Of a stretch of 64,000 nt of DNA, positions 16,778 through 25,204 are shown one piece after another. Under the pieces are notes generated by a model, which was not told the DNA's origin, ran no database searches, and was given only the letters and a program-made list of their open reading frames with translations. A program made the position numbers and the translations under genes. The stretch covers positions 596,356 to 660,355 of the forward strand of contig NZ_JBBYXL010000001.1 of assembly GCF_039655865.1 (NCBI RefSeq). Reading direction: 5' to 3'. Positions within the stretch are counted from its first letter, which is position 1; each line of letters begins with the position of its first letter. Origin of the DNA: Prosthecobacter sp. SYSU 5D2 (lineage in GTDB: Bacteria; Verrucomicrobiota; Verrucomicrobiia; Verrucomicrobiales; Verrucomicrobiaceae).

Positions 16778-17878
16778 TTAGGCGATGGCTGAATTCCGCT
16801 TCCACGACACAATGACGAGCAGCATCAGCAAAAGGGCGGTGCTGGCGGCGAAGAGGAGGGTCAGCTGGTTCCAGGAGGAGTCCTCGTGGCCATGGTCGTG
16901 ATCGTGTGAGTCTTCGGCGGATGCGGCTTTTTCGGTGCCGTCTTCGTTGTGCTCGTGGCCGTGGGCGGCGTCGAGGGCTTCTTTGAGGCTGGTGGTGCCG
17001 CCTCCGGCGAAGGCGAGGGCATAGGCGCCCTGGGTGACGACTTCATCGCCCGGGAGAAGACCACTGAGGATTTCCACGAACACATCGTTGGTTTGGCCAA
17101 TGACGACGGGGGCTTTGACGAAGGCATTGGGAAGCTCGAAGTCTTTAACGAAGACGAAGCGGTTGATGCCATCGCCCTGAAGAGCGGCCCGGGGAATGAC
17201 GGAGACGTTTTCCCGGCGGCTGAGGACGATGGAGAACTCGGCGCGCATGCCGGGACGCAAGAGAAGGTCTTCATTGGGGAGGTGGAAGGCGGCTTCGACG
17301 GTGCCGTTTTCTTCATCGGCATAAGCGCCGATGTGGGCGAGCTTGGCCTCGAAGACCTGGTCAGGAAAAGCGGGCAGGCGGATGCGGGCGGTCTGGCCTT
17401 TTTCCAAACGACCGGCGAGATGCTCAGGGACTTGCGCGGCGGCCTCGACCGTTTCCAAATCCACGATTTCGATGAGGGCCTGGTCGGGGGTGATGGGCTG
17501 GCCTTGGGTGATGTCCACCTTTGAAACCAGGCCGGCCATGGGGGCGGGGAGCATGATGGTGGGCGGGGGGTCGCCTGGCTGGCGGCTTTCCACCCAGGCG
17601 AGTTCGTCGCCTTCCTCCACCTGCTGGTCAGGCAGGGCAAGAACGCTGAAGGCGCGCCCGGGGATGCGGCTGCTGACGATGGCGCGGCGGCCGGGGAGGA
17701 TCTCGAGATGGCCTAACGCAAAGATGGTTTCTTCGAAATCGGTCTCCTCGGTTTCGACCGTTTCCAGGCGCAGGTTTTTGACGCTGATTTCATCCAGAAT
17801 GACGCGGTTACTGTCTGCGGCGAGCAATGGGACCGACAGGGCCCAAGCGATGAATGAGAGATATAAGAAGCGAGACAT
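16778..17878 (-). CDS. RND efflux periplasmic adaptor with His-rich loop and C-terminal membrane helix
   Basis: The 366-residue adaptor joins the pump to the outer-membrane channel. It has a signal peptide (RFLYLSFIAWALSVPLLAA), a lipoyl-like hybrid motif (SRIPGRAFSVLALPDQQVEEGDELAWVES; here split around a short hairpin), a beta-barrel domain (EHLAGRLEKGQTARIRLP) and a membrane-proximal domain. Unusually the C-terminus adds a metal-binding-looking run HGHEHNEDG...SHDHDHGHED and then a hydrophobic helix (LLFAASTALLLMLLVIV) with a basic tail. Adaptors normally lack this helix. The start at 17878 is 10 bases after the DUF3147 stop and is followed at once by the signal peptide. Confidence 0.88.
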   Translation of the reverse strand: MSRFLYLSFIAWALSVPLLAADSNRVILDEISVKNLRLETVETEETDFEETIFALGHLEILPGRRAIVSSRIPGRAFSVLALPDQQVEEGDELAWVESRQPGDPPPTIMLPAPMAGLVSKVDITQGQPITPDQALIEIVDLETVEAAAQVPEHLAGRLEKGQTARIRLPAFPDQVFEAKLAHIGAYADEENGTVEAAFHLPNEDLLLRPGMRAEFSIVLSRRENVSVIPRAALQGDGINRFVFVKDFELPNAFVKAPVVIGQTNDVFVEILSGLLPGDEVVTQGAYALAFAGGGTTSLKEALDAAHGHEHNEDGTEKAASAEDSHDHDHGHEDSSWNQLTLLFAASTALLLMLLVIVSWKRNSAIA

Positions 17879-17888
17879 GGGGGAACGG

Positions 17889-18239
17889 TCAAAGATTGAC
17901 ACCGGCGACCTTGAGCAGACGCATGGTGAGGAGGTAAAGGGCGACGGTGAGGACGATGCCAGCGCCGAAGCCGGGCCAGAAGCCGCCGAGCTTTTTGATG
18001 AGCCAGGGCATGAGGATGAACATGGGCAGGGTTGGCAACACATACCAAAAGGTGCCGTAGGCGTGGCGGCCGATAAGGGCGGAATCCTTCGTCTCCATAT
18101 ACAGCCAGATGAAGGCGAGGACGGAGGTGATGGGCAGGGAGTGGATGATGCTGGCGGCGGCGTTGTTGCGCTTGGCGATCTCCGTGATGGTGACGATCAT
18201 ACCGGCGCTGAGGAAGAGCTTGATGAGGTAGTAGGTCAT
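17889..18239 (-). CDS. DUF3147-type small membrane protein
   Basis: The 116-residue protein has four hydrophobic segments (YLIKLFLSAGMIVTITEIA, LPITSVLAFIWLYME, FWYVLPTLPMFILMPWLI, WPGFGAGIVLTVALYLLTM). Length and pattern fit DUF3147, whose members often lie in efflux operons. It lies between the TolC-like and adaptor genes, with gaps of 12 and 10 bases, so it is very likely co-transcribed. Function unknown; a pump-accessory role is inference. Confidence 0.7.
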   Translation of the reverse strand: MTYYLIKLFLSAGMIVTITEIAKRNNAAASIIHSLPITSVLAFIWLYMETKDSALIGRHAYGTFWYVLPTLPMFILMPWLIKKLGGFWPGFGAGIVLTVALYLLTMRLLKVAGVNL

Positions 18240-18251
18240 GGCTAGAATGCG

Positions 18252-19481
18252 TTATTTGTTAGGCGAGTGAACTTCACTTCCCGCACCGACGGCGGCTTCG
18301 TAACGGATGCGGGCGAGGTGGAAATCGCGGGTGGCATCAAGAGCGGCGGCCTCGAGCTGGAGGCGCTGGTCGCGGGCGCGGAGGAGGGTGAGGAGATCGC
18401 TCTGCCCGGCCTGGTAGGCGGCTTCGAGCTTGTCCGTTTGCTCTTTGACGAGGGGGAGGAGTTTGTCGCGTGTCTCGGTGACGAGGGCAGCATTGGCCTC
18501 CATTTCACGGCGGGCGGTATCGGCCTCGCCGGTGATCTGGCTGCCGAGGGCATCGGCCTCCAGGCGGGCGCGCTCAATGCTGGCGGCCTTTTCGGCGATC
18601 TCACCCTGATTGCGGTTCCAGAAGGGCAGCGGGATGGAGAAACGGAAGCCGACAAAGCCGGTGCGCTCCGTGCGGGTGGAGGTGATGTCCTGCTGCTCGC
18701 GTGCAGCGAAGAAACCCGCGCTGACATCCTGATAACGGCGGGCTTGCGCAAGTGAGGCTTCCGTTTGGGCGGCCTCAGTCCTGGCCTGGGCGAGCTGGTA
18801 ATCGGCGCGCTGCTGCCAGGAAGATTTGGCGGGAAGGGTGAGGGCGGGGAGGTCGCCCGTGAGGTTCAAAGGCTGTGCGGGGCTGAGTCCGAGCATGGGC
18901 TTGAGTGCGCCCTGGAGGCTGAGGGATTCGATCTCGATGCGACGGGATTCGAGGAGGAGGCGCTGCGCATCCACCTGGGCCTGGGAGGCATCCAGGGGAG
19001 AGAACTCACCGGCTTCAGCGCGCGTTTTGGTGAAGCTGGAAAGCTCCTCGGCCAAGCGGGTCTGCTGCTGGCGCAGGGCACGCTGTTTTTCCAGGGCGAG
19101 AAGGCGGACAGCGAGGCTGCTGGCCTCGGCGATGAGGCGGCGTTCGACGTCTTTGACCTCCAGTTCTGCGGCAGTGACAAGCTGGGCACTGAGGTGTTTT
19201 TCCAGGCCCAGGCGGCGGGTGATGGGGAAGGACTGGTCCAGGGAAAAGGTGCTGGAGCGGGGGGAGACGCGGCTTTCGTTCTGGAACTCGTAGCCTAACG
19301 AAGGATTCGGCAAGCGGCCTGCGCCAAGCTGGCGGCCACGCGCTTCCTCCACGGCCATGCGGGCGGCGAGGAGCTGGGGATGATGACTGCGCACGCGGGG
19401 TGCGATTTCACTGAGGGTCAGGGCCGGGGCGGGGCTGGCGGCGAAGGCCAGCAGGAAAAGGGGCAGGATGCGAGAGTGCAT
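18252..19481 (-). CDS. TolC-family outer-membrane efflux channel
   Basis: The 409-residue outer-membrane factor has a signal peptide (ILPLFLLAFAASPAPA), then two OEP repeats built of long amphipathic helices with the usual pairs of beta strands (NPSLGYEFQNE and GFRFSIPLPFWNRNQGEIAE). The latter motif is characteristic of CusC/CzcC-like channels of metal pumps. The ATG at 19481 places the signal peptide at the N-terminus. It is the outer-membrane partner of the adaptor and pump downstream. Confidence 0.9.
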   Translation of the reverse strand: MHSRILPLFLLAFAASPAPALTLSEIAPRVRSHHPQLLAARMAVEEARGRQLGAGRLPNPSLGYEFQNESRVSPRSSTFSLDQSFPITRRLGLEKHLSAQLVTAAELEVKDVERRLIAEASSLAVRLLALEKQRALRQQQTRLAEELSSFTKTRAEAGEFSPLDASQAQVDAQRLLLESRRIEIESLSLQGALKPMLGLSPAQPLNLTGDLPALTLPAKSSWQQRADYQLAQARTEAAQTEASLAQARRYQDVSAGFFAAREQQDITSTRTERTGFVGFRFSIPLPFWNRNQGEIAEKAASIERARLEADALGSQITGEADTARREMEANAALVTETRDKLLPLVKEQTDKLEAAYQAGQSDLLTLLRARDQRLQLEAAALDATRDFHLARIRYEAAVGAGSEVHSPNK

Positions 19482-19587
19482 AGCGGATGAGCATTTGAGA
19501 AGGGAGGCCCAGGCGGAAGCCTGGGACATGCAGGGACGACGGGCGGGTACAGATCATCATCGTGGATGACGGCACCGGGTCCGTTTC

Positions 19588-20031
19588 TCAAACGCGCAGG
19601 GAGATCGTGCGGGTGAGCACGTGGGGCCATCGTCGGCCAGAGCCATCATCCCGGGGCGGAGGCAGCGGCGTGGCGTCCTGGTCATTGACGGCCAGAAGCA
19701 TCGTCAACGGCTCCAGGATGGCCAAAACGGCCAGGATGGGGGCCGGAAAAGAGGCCATCTGGGCGGCAAGCTGCTTGGCCTTCACGGATTCCTTCAAAGG
19801 CGTATGCTCATGAGTGTCATCATCCGTGTCGTGGTCATCGTGATGATGAAGGGGCTCCTCCTCATCGTGACAGGTTTCACCATGAGGACCGTGGCAGTGA
19901 TCAAAGGCGATGATTTCAACCCCGCCGGTGCAATCGCAGACATACCCGCGCGACATGCCAAACACCTGCGCCCAGCCAAGTGCGAGAAGCACCAGGCAGA
20001 TCAGGGTTTGGGAACGGGCGAGGGAACGCAT
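19588..20031 (-). CDS. His-rich secreted protein, first gene of the metal-efflux operon
   Basis: The 147-residue protein has an N-terminal hydrophobic segment (LICLVLLALGWAQVFG), then CDCTGGVEIIAFDHCHGPHGE and a histidine/aspartate run HHHDDHDTDDDTHEH. A second hydrophobic segment (PAPILAVLAILEPLTMLLAV) and a basic C-terminus follow. Histidine and cysteine clusters suggest binding of a soft or borderline metal in the periplasm. Similar small proteins head CusA/CzcA-type operons in Verrucomicrobiota and Planctomycetota, as far as I recall. The ATG lies 6 bases downstream of a -10-like box, so the transcript may be leaderless. Confidence 0.72.
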   Translation of the reverse strand: MRSLARSQTLICLVLLALGWAQVFGMSRGYVCDCTGGVEIIAFDHCHGPHGETCHDEEEPLHHHDDHDTDDDTHEHTPLKESVKAKQLAAQMASFPAPILAVLAILEPLTMLLAVNDQDATPLPPPRDDGSGRRWPHVLTRTISLRV

Positions 20032-20037
20032 GCACCG

Positions 20038-20068
20038 TACATACGTCTGTGACGTGGGGGTTTGTCAA
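20038..20068 (-). promoter_or_regulatory. Promoter and operator dyad of the metal-efflux operon
   Basis: On the minus strand TTGACA (20068-20063) and TATGTA (20043-20038) form a -35/-10 pair with a 19-base spacer. The long spacer is typical of promoters activated by MerR-type metal sensors. An inverted repeat ACGTC-tgt-GACGT (20043-20055) overlaps the -10 side of the spacer, placing it off the centre where MerR sites usually lie; an ArsR-type repressor would also fit. The start codon at 20031 follows 6 bases after the -10, so a leaderless mRNA is likely. No regulator gene is nearby. Confidence 0.5.
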
Positions 20069-20091
20069 ATGCAGTTACGATCCCGTGATGG

Positions 20092-23000
20092 TTATGCCTT
20101 TGGCTGCTTCACTACGCTCTCCACTTCCACAGGAAGATCGGTCTCATCGTGTTTTTCCACGGGCTGCACTTTGATTTCGACGGTCACGGGGACGGCGCGG
20201 AGGCCTTCGATGATGCGTTGCAGGCGCTCGATGGAAATTTCGGACAGGGTGGGGTTGGAGACGGCCTGTTCGATTTTTTCGAGTCCAGCGGTAAAGGCGC
20301 TCATCTGACCGGTGATGCGGCTGACGGGGTCGTTTTCACCCCCGCCGCCGGCAAGGAGGTTGCGGCCAAAGGTGCGCTTGATCTCGGTCCAGCGGGCGGT
20401 GTCGGCCTCGCTGGCAAGGTTGTTGATTTCTCTCCACTTGAGTAGGTTGGCCTCGGCGGATTGGCTAAGGGTCTGGGACTCGCCTCGATAATGATCCTCG
20501 ATGATAGAATGCACTTCGGCAGCGGTCATCAGCGGCTGGATCTTCTCGGAGATCTTGTTCATGTTGCGGTAGCTGCCCTGGAGCTTGAAAGGAGGCTCGG
20601 TGCGGTAGGCATCTTCCATGGCGGCGCTGCGGATGTACTCCTGGTTCACGCGCAGGATGACCTCGCGGACTTTGAGCAGCTTTTCCATGACGGCGACGCA
20701 GTCGTTGACGTCTTCGGCGCTCTGGTTGCCTTCAAACTCGATGCCTTCGCGGTTGCCGGTCATGGCGATCTTCAGCGCGGCCATCGCGTCCTTGTGGCTG
20801 CGGGCGGCAACGCGGGCCAGGGCGGGATTGCTGGTCAGCGAGTTCTCGATGTAGCTGTCTTTGAAAGCGGCCTCGTGTCCGCCGAGGATGTCGCCGAGAT
20901 TGTAGGTATCGGCACGGTTGGCGAGCATGTCCGGCACCTGGAACTTGCCGCCGACTTCGGTGTAGGGGTTGCCTGCCATAACGACGGCCACTTTGCGGCC
21001 CCGCAGGTCATAGGTCCGGGCTTTACCCTGGAAGACGCCTTCGATCCGGCGGGTGCCGTCGCAGAGGGAGATGAACTTTTGCAGAAACTCCGGGTTCGTG
21101 TGCTGGATGTCATCCAGGTAGATCATCACGTTGTCCCCCATCTCCAGGGAGAGGTTGAGTTTTTCGATTTCCTCGCGGGCGCTGGCGTTGGGAGCCTCTG
21201 CGGGGTCCAGCGAGGTGACCTTGTGACCGATGGCGGGGCCGTTGATCTTCACCAGGGTGATACCCAGGCGGCTGGCCACGTATTCCATGAGCGTGGTCTT
21301 GCCATAACCGGGCGGTGAAATGAGCAGCAGCAGGCCCATGCGGTCTGTGCGGGTATCATTGCCGACGGCACCGATTTGCTTGGCCAAGTTGGCTCCGATG
21401 ATGGGCAAATAAACCTGGTCAATGAGGCGGTTGCGGACAAAGGAACTGAGCACGCCGGCCTTGAACTGGTCCAGGCGGAGCTGGGTGCGGCGGTCCAGGG
21501 CGAGCTCGTGTTTGAGCTTCTGGAAGCGCTCATAATCCGGGACGACAGTTTGATCATACTGCTGTAGGCGCGAGGTGAACTCGTGATAATCAAGCTCCAT
21601 CTTGCCATCCTGGATGCGTGGATGGGCGCCGGTGAATCCAGTCAGCGTGGCTTGCGATGGAGGTGCTGCGGGCACGGCGGCGGGCGGCGTGTCTTTGAGC
21701 ACCAGCAGGGCGGCGGCTTCGACGAGAATGCCGATATCTGTATCCGCATGCAGGGCGCGCAACCAGTCCAGCGCGATTTCAAAGGAGAGCCAGGGCTGGG
21801 CGGTGAGGGCATCCAGGCTGTCATCAAAATCCTTGGAGGCATGTTTGATGATGAGCTCCTTTCGGAAAGAACGGAGCAGCTCAAGGGCGGGGGCGGAGCG
21901 CGTGAAAGGCAGCGCGGGATGCTTGCGGCTGAGGTGCTGAAGCTCATCCGTCAGGCAGGCGGCGACGGCGGCATGCAAAGCGGCTGAACTGCTGCCCAGG
22001 ATGTCCTCAAGGCCCGTGAGTCGCTGGCTTTCTGCCGCCACGCGTGCGGCCAGGGCGGCATTCACTTCGGTGGAAGACTGACCTAACAAATCACGCATTC
22101 TCCCTTTGGCTGTCATGCGGGCGGAGAGAGCTTGCTTTTCAGCCGTGTCCTCCCAGGCATGCCAGACCATCAGTGCAAGACCGCGCACCAGCGGTGAATG
22201 CCTGAGCAAACCGAGTGCCTTTTGCATCTCCAGCAAAGGTAGCAGGATGAGGGCGGCATCGTGGTCATGCACGCCTTTGGTGTAACCTTCATGATAACGC
22301 TGGGCCATGAAGTCATGCACCGCCTGCGGAGAGAATTCGGCACCACTTTGCAGGAACTTCCAGGCCAGGTATTCCGCCCGATACACAGCGGCATTTTCTG
22401 AAACGACGGGCTGGTCCCACACTGTTTTCAACGCGTCCAGTTCAGGGTGCGTGAGTGTTTCAAAGTACCGGGTGCCAGTGAGGTGAAAGGCCAGGCCCTC
22501 TTCACGCGGCAGGATGGTCAGCTCCAGAGGCTGGCGGTTGACGCTGAACTTGTGCTTACCGAACTGGATCAAATCACCGCCATCGGCAAACAGATCGGCT
22601 TTGTCACGGATCTCTTTGAGCGAATCCTGCTGGAGCGTTTTGAGCTTGGTTTGCAGCTCATCGGCACGCACGCTGTCGCCGAGTTTGCGCAGCTCCTCAA
22701 TGAGGTCGCGCAGCTTCGCCACCATGGCATCGCCCGCCAGCCAGGAATGCACTTCCTCCGGCTTGGCAAAGTTGGCCAGCCGGTTGCGCACGCTGGTGAG
22801 AATGCGCTCAGCAGACTGGCCTAACGACTGGGCGCGGCGGTTGCGCGCATCCACCAGGGAAAGGCGGCGCGCCTCGAAGGCGTTGTGAATCTCCTCGCGC
22901 TTGATGGTGAGCTCGGCAGCGTATTCATCGAAGTCGGAAAAGCGGCTCTCCAGTTCCTCGATCTGCACCATCACGCGGGTGAGGGATTCATCGCACTTTT

Positions 23001-25137
23001 CTGGTGTAGTGGCGACTTCGAGGTAATTCAGCACGCTCTGATTCAGCAGGCTGAGCTGGGCCTGGAACTGGGCGGCACCTTCCACCTTGGCCAGTTCGTT
23101 GCGCCGGTTGCGCAGGACCGAGCGCACCTGATTGAGCTGGGCAAACAGCGTGGAGATGGCTTCGATGATGCGGGTGGTTTCCGTCGCGTCCTTGATCTTC
23201 AGGCTGCTGACGATGCCGGTCAGCATTTCCAGCTCGCTGCTGGATTTGGCCAGGGCCTCCTCCACCTCCTGCGCATCGGTCACTTTGTTCAGCGTCGGCA
23301 CGCGTTCCTTCTGGACGGTGATCTGTTCGCGATAGGGGTCCAATGCCTCCGGCTTCAGCAGGAAGGCCACACATTTTTCAGAAAGCTTGTCCGTGGCCTC
23401 CGCCACGCCCGTGTCCATGCGGGCGAGCGTTTCCAGGTCCACATAACGCACATCCCGCAGCGCGATGATCTGCCCACGCAGCTCACGCAGGGTGGCGAGG
23501 AGGTGGACATACCCGAGAATGTCCGCAGGGTCGGTGCTGTTGGCGGCGCTGAGGTTTTTATTGACCTCCGTTTGCAGCGCCTCTGTCTGGTCGCTAGCCG
23601 CCTTGCGCATGCGGCTGACTTTTTCAAACTCACCCAGGGCGGCTTCGGCGGTGGTCTTGATTTCGACGAGAGACTCCTTGAGTTTGTGGGCTTCCTCTTT
23701 GTCCACCCAGAAGTAGCTGTCGGCAATGTCCCCTGCCGCGCGGGCCAGTTCCACATAGAGGCCGGAGAAGGAATCATCTTTGGCCAGCAGAGTCAGTACT
23801 CCATTGCACTCGGCCATGCAGCGGACGATCTCCGCATTGCCAATCTTGCTGAGGAAGGTCTGGCTTTTCGTGTGCGGGCTATCATCAGCGGTAACAAAGG
23901 GCGTGCGCCAGGACTGGACGACGTGATGCTTGCGCGGCTCGGCATCGCCCTGAAACAGGATCAGCTCACCTGAAGCGAACAGGCTGTAGCCATGACAGAT
24001 GATGGGCGTGGCAACGCTCTGCGTGATGAGGTTGTAGCTGAGCAGCAGGTACGAGCCGCTCTCAACATGGGCGAAGACGAATAGTGTGTCCTCGCCATTG
24101 GCCGCAGCGATGCGGCGGTCAAAGCGCATGGGCGGCAGCCCGGTGTCGAAACGTTTAACCTCGCCCGTTTGCAAGACATAACCATGCGGGAAAAGGACGC
24201 CGTGATCATCCGGCAGCAGCACGCAGGATTCCGCAATGCTGTCAATGCGATGAGCTTCACGCGTGCGCTCGTTGAAGACGAGGTAGCGCCAGGCCTTCTC
24301 CTGATATGGCAGCACCTTCAGCAGGATGAGGTTGCCGACAATCGCATAGTGAACCTCGGCATCGTCCAGGGTCTGGTCGGCATTGTCCACGGGCTCATTG
24401 TAAATGCCGCGTCCGGTTTCGGTGTTGTTTTCCACCTTTACCGTCAGGTCGCCGCCGACGGTCTCCACAAAAACGCGGTCCTCGATGCTGATGTGCGGGT
24501 GGAGACCGTAGCGGTACATGTCCCGCCGCGCACGGGTCCATTCAAACTCCTGGGCAACGGGAAAAACAAACTCGTGATCGAAGCGGTTGCCGAGATATTG
24601 CAGTGTGCCGGCTTCATCATTGACCAGCCATTTGAAGCACTTCACCTCCGAGGCATCCCGACCCACCTGCATGCCCATGTAAAGGTGCGGGCCGATGCGA
24701 TGAAACTTCAGGAAGGAGGCGTTTTTATAATAGCGGTACAGGTAGTCGAAGTCCTCTGTGAACGCCTTGTCCGCCAGCATGTCTTCCTTGTTAGGATGGA
24801 AGCTGTGATCGTCCGCGTGGAAGTCATAAACGCCAAAGACATCCGCCACATGCATCTGCGTGCGCAGTCCCAGATGGACATTATAGCCGAACAAAAAGCG
24901 TTTCGGCCCGATGGCCACCATGTCACGCGGCACACAGTTGTTATCCGTGGTTAGGCGGGTGGTGGCCAGCAAGGCCGTGTCAATACCGCCAAACTCCTCC
25001 TTACGGTCCGCATTCAGCGCATCCAGCCGCCGCTGCAGCTCCGCACCATGCTTGTCCAGCCGCTGACGAATGACTTCGTAAGCGCCAGCTTCAAGCTTGG
25101 CGGCAGGGGCCTGGGGAGTGGGGGTAGGATCGGACAT
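20092..25137 (-). CDS. Giant AAA-type ATPase, DUF3686 / 'DNA repair ATPase' family
   Basis: The 1681-residue protein matches the DUF3686-containing ATPases annotated as DNA-repair ATPases, a label with little experimental backing. The N-terminal 480 residues are beta-rich with repeated WxYLVFNE- and GSYLLLSYN-like strands, suggesting a propeller. The middle (about 480-900) is predicted coiled coil. A C-terminal AAA+ module has Walker A PPGYGKTT (about residue 1276), Walker B MIYLDD (about 1337) and an Arg/Asn segment PDMLANRADTYN. It heads no further genes leftward; upstream on the same strand are a flotillin and an NfeD-like protein, with a 67-base gap to the flotillin stop. Conserved co-occurrence of the three suggests membrane-linked action. 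Confidence 0.82.
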   Translation of the reverse strand: MSDPTPTPQAPAAKLEAGAYEVIRQRLDKHGAELQRRLDALNADRKEEFGGIDTALLATTRLTTDNNCVPRDMVAIGPKRFLFGYNVHLGLRTQMHVADVFGVYDFHADDHSFHPNKEDMLADKAFTEDFDYLYRYYKNASFLKFHRIGPHLYMGMQVGRDASEVKCFKWLVNDEAGTLQYLGNRFDHEFVFPVAQEFEWTRARRDMYRYGLHPHISIEDRVFVETVGGDLTVKVENNTETGRGIYNEPVDNADQTLDDAEVHYAIVGNLILLKVLPYQEKAWRYLVFNERTREAHRIDSIAESCVLLPDDHGVLFPHGYVLQTGEVKRFDTGLPPMRFDRRIAAANGEDTLFVFAHVESGSYLLLSYNLITQSVATPIICHGYSLFASGELILFQGDAEPRKHHVVQSWRTPFVTADDSPHTKSQTFLSKIGNAEIVRCMAECNGVLTLLAKDDSFSGLYVELARAAGDIADSYFWVDKEEAHKLKESLVEIKTTAEAALGEFEKVSRMRKAASDQTEALQTEVNKNLSAANSTDPADILGYVHLLATLRELRGQIIALRDVRYVDLETLARMDTGVAEATDKLSEKCVAFLLKPEALDPYREQITVQKERVPTLNKVTDAQEVEEALAKSSSELEMLTGIVSSLKIKDATETTRIIEAISTLFAQLNQVRSVLRNRRNELAKVEGAAQFQAQLSLLNQSVLNYLEVATTPEKCDESLTRVMVQIEELESRFSDFDEYAAELTIKREEIHNAFEARRLSLVDARNRRAQSLGQSAERILTSVRNRLANFAKPEEVHSWLAGDAMVAKLRDLIEELRKLGDSVRADELQTKLKTLQQDSLKEIRDKADLFADGGDLIQFGKHKFSVNRQPLELTILPREEGLAFHLTGTRYFETLTHPELDALKTVWDQPVVSENAAVYRAEYLAWKFLQSGAEFSPQAVHDFMAQRYHEGYTKGVHDHDAALILLPLLEMQKALGLLRHSPLVRGLALMVWHAWEDTAEKQALSARMTAKGRMRDLLGQSSTEVNAALAARVAAESQRLTGLEDILGSSSAALHAAVAACLTDELQHLSRKHPALPFTRSAPALELLRSFRKELIIKHASKDFDDSLDALTAQPWLSFEIALDWLRALHADTDIGILVEAAALLVLKDTPPAAVPAAPPSQATLTGFTGAHPRIQDGKMELDYHEFTSRLQQYDQTVVPDYERFQKLKHELALDRRTQLRLDQFKAGVLSSFVRNRLIDQVYLPIIGANLAKQIGAVGNDTRTDRMGLLLLISPPGYGKTTLMEYVASRLGITLVKINGPAIGHKVTSLDPAEAPNASAREEIEKLNLSLEMGDNVMIYLDDIQHTNPEFLQKFISLCDGTRRIEGVFQGKARTYDLRGRKVAVVMAGNPYTEVGGKFQVPDMLANRADTYNLGDILGGHEAAFKDSYIENSLTSNPALARVAARSHKDAMAALKIAMTGNREGIEFEGNQSAEDVNDCVAVMEKLLKVREVILRVNQEYIRSAAMEDAYRTEPPFKLQGSYRNMNKISEKIQPLMTAAEVHSIIEDHYRGESQTLSQSAEANLLKWREINNLASEADTARWTEIKRTFGRNLLAGGGGENDPVSRITGQMSAFTAGLEKIEQAVSNPTLSEISIERLQRIIEGLRAVPVTVEIKVQPVEKHDETDLPVEVESVVKQPKA

Positions 25138-25204
25138 AGGGAATGCCGACGATTCGTCAGCTTAAATAATGTGAATGCCTGCCGATGAAGCGTCGGCCTC
25201 CATG

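Noticed and set aside
22885..23973. 362-codon plus-strand frame within the giant ATPase gene
   Set aside because: Antisense to the coiled-coil part; no motif, start or RBS.
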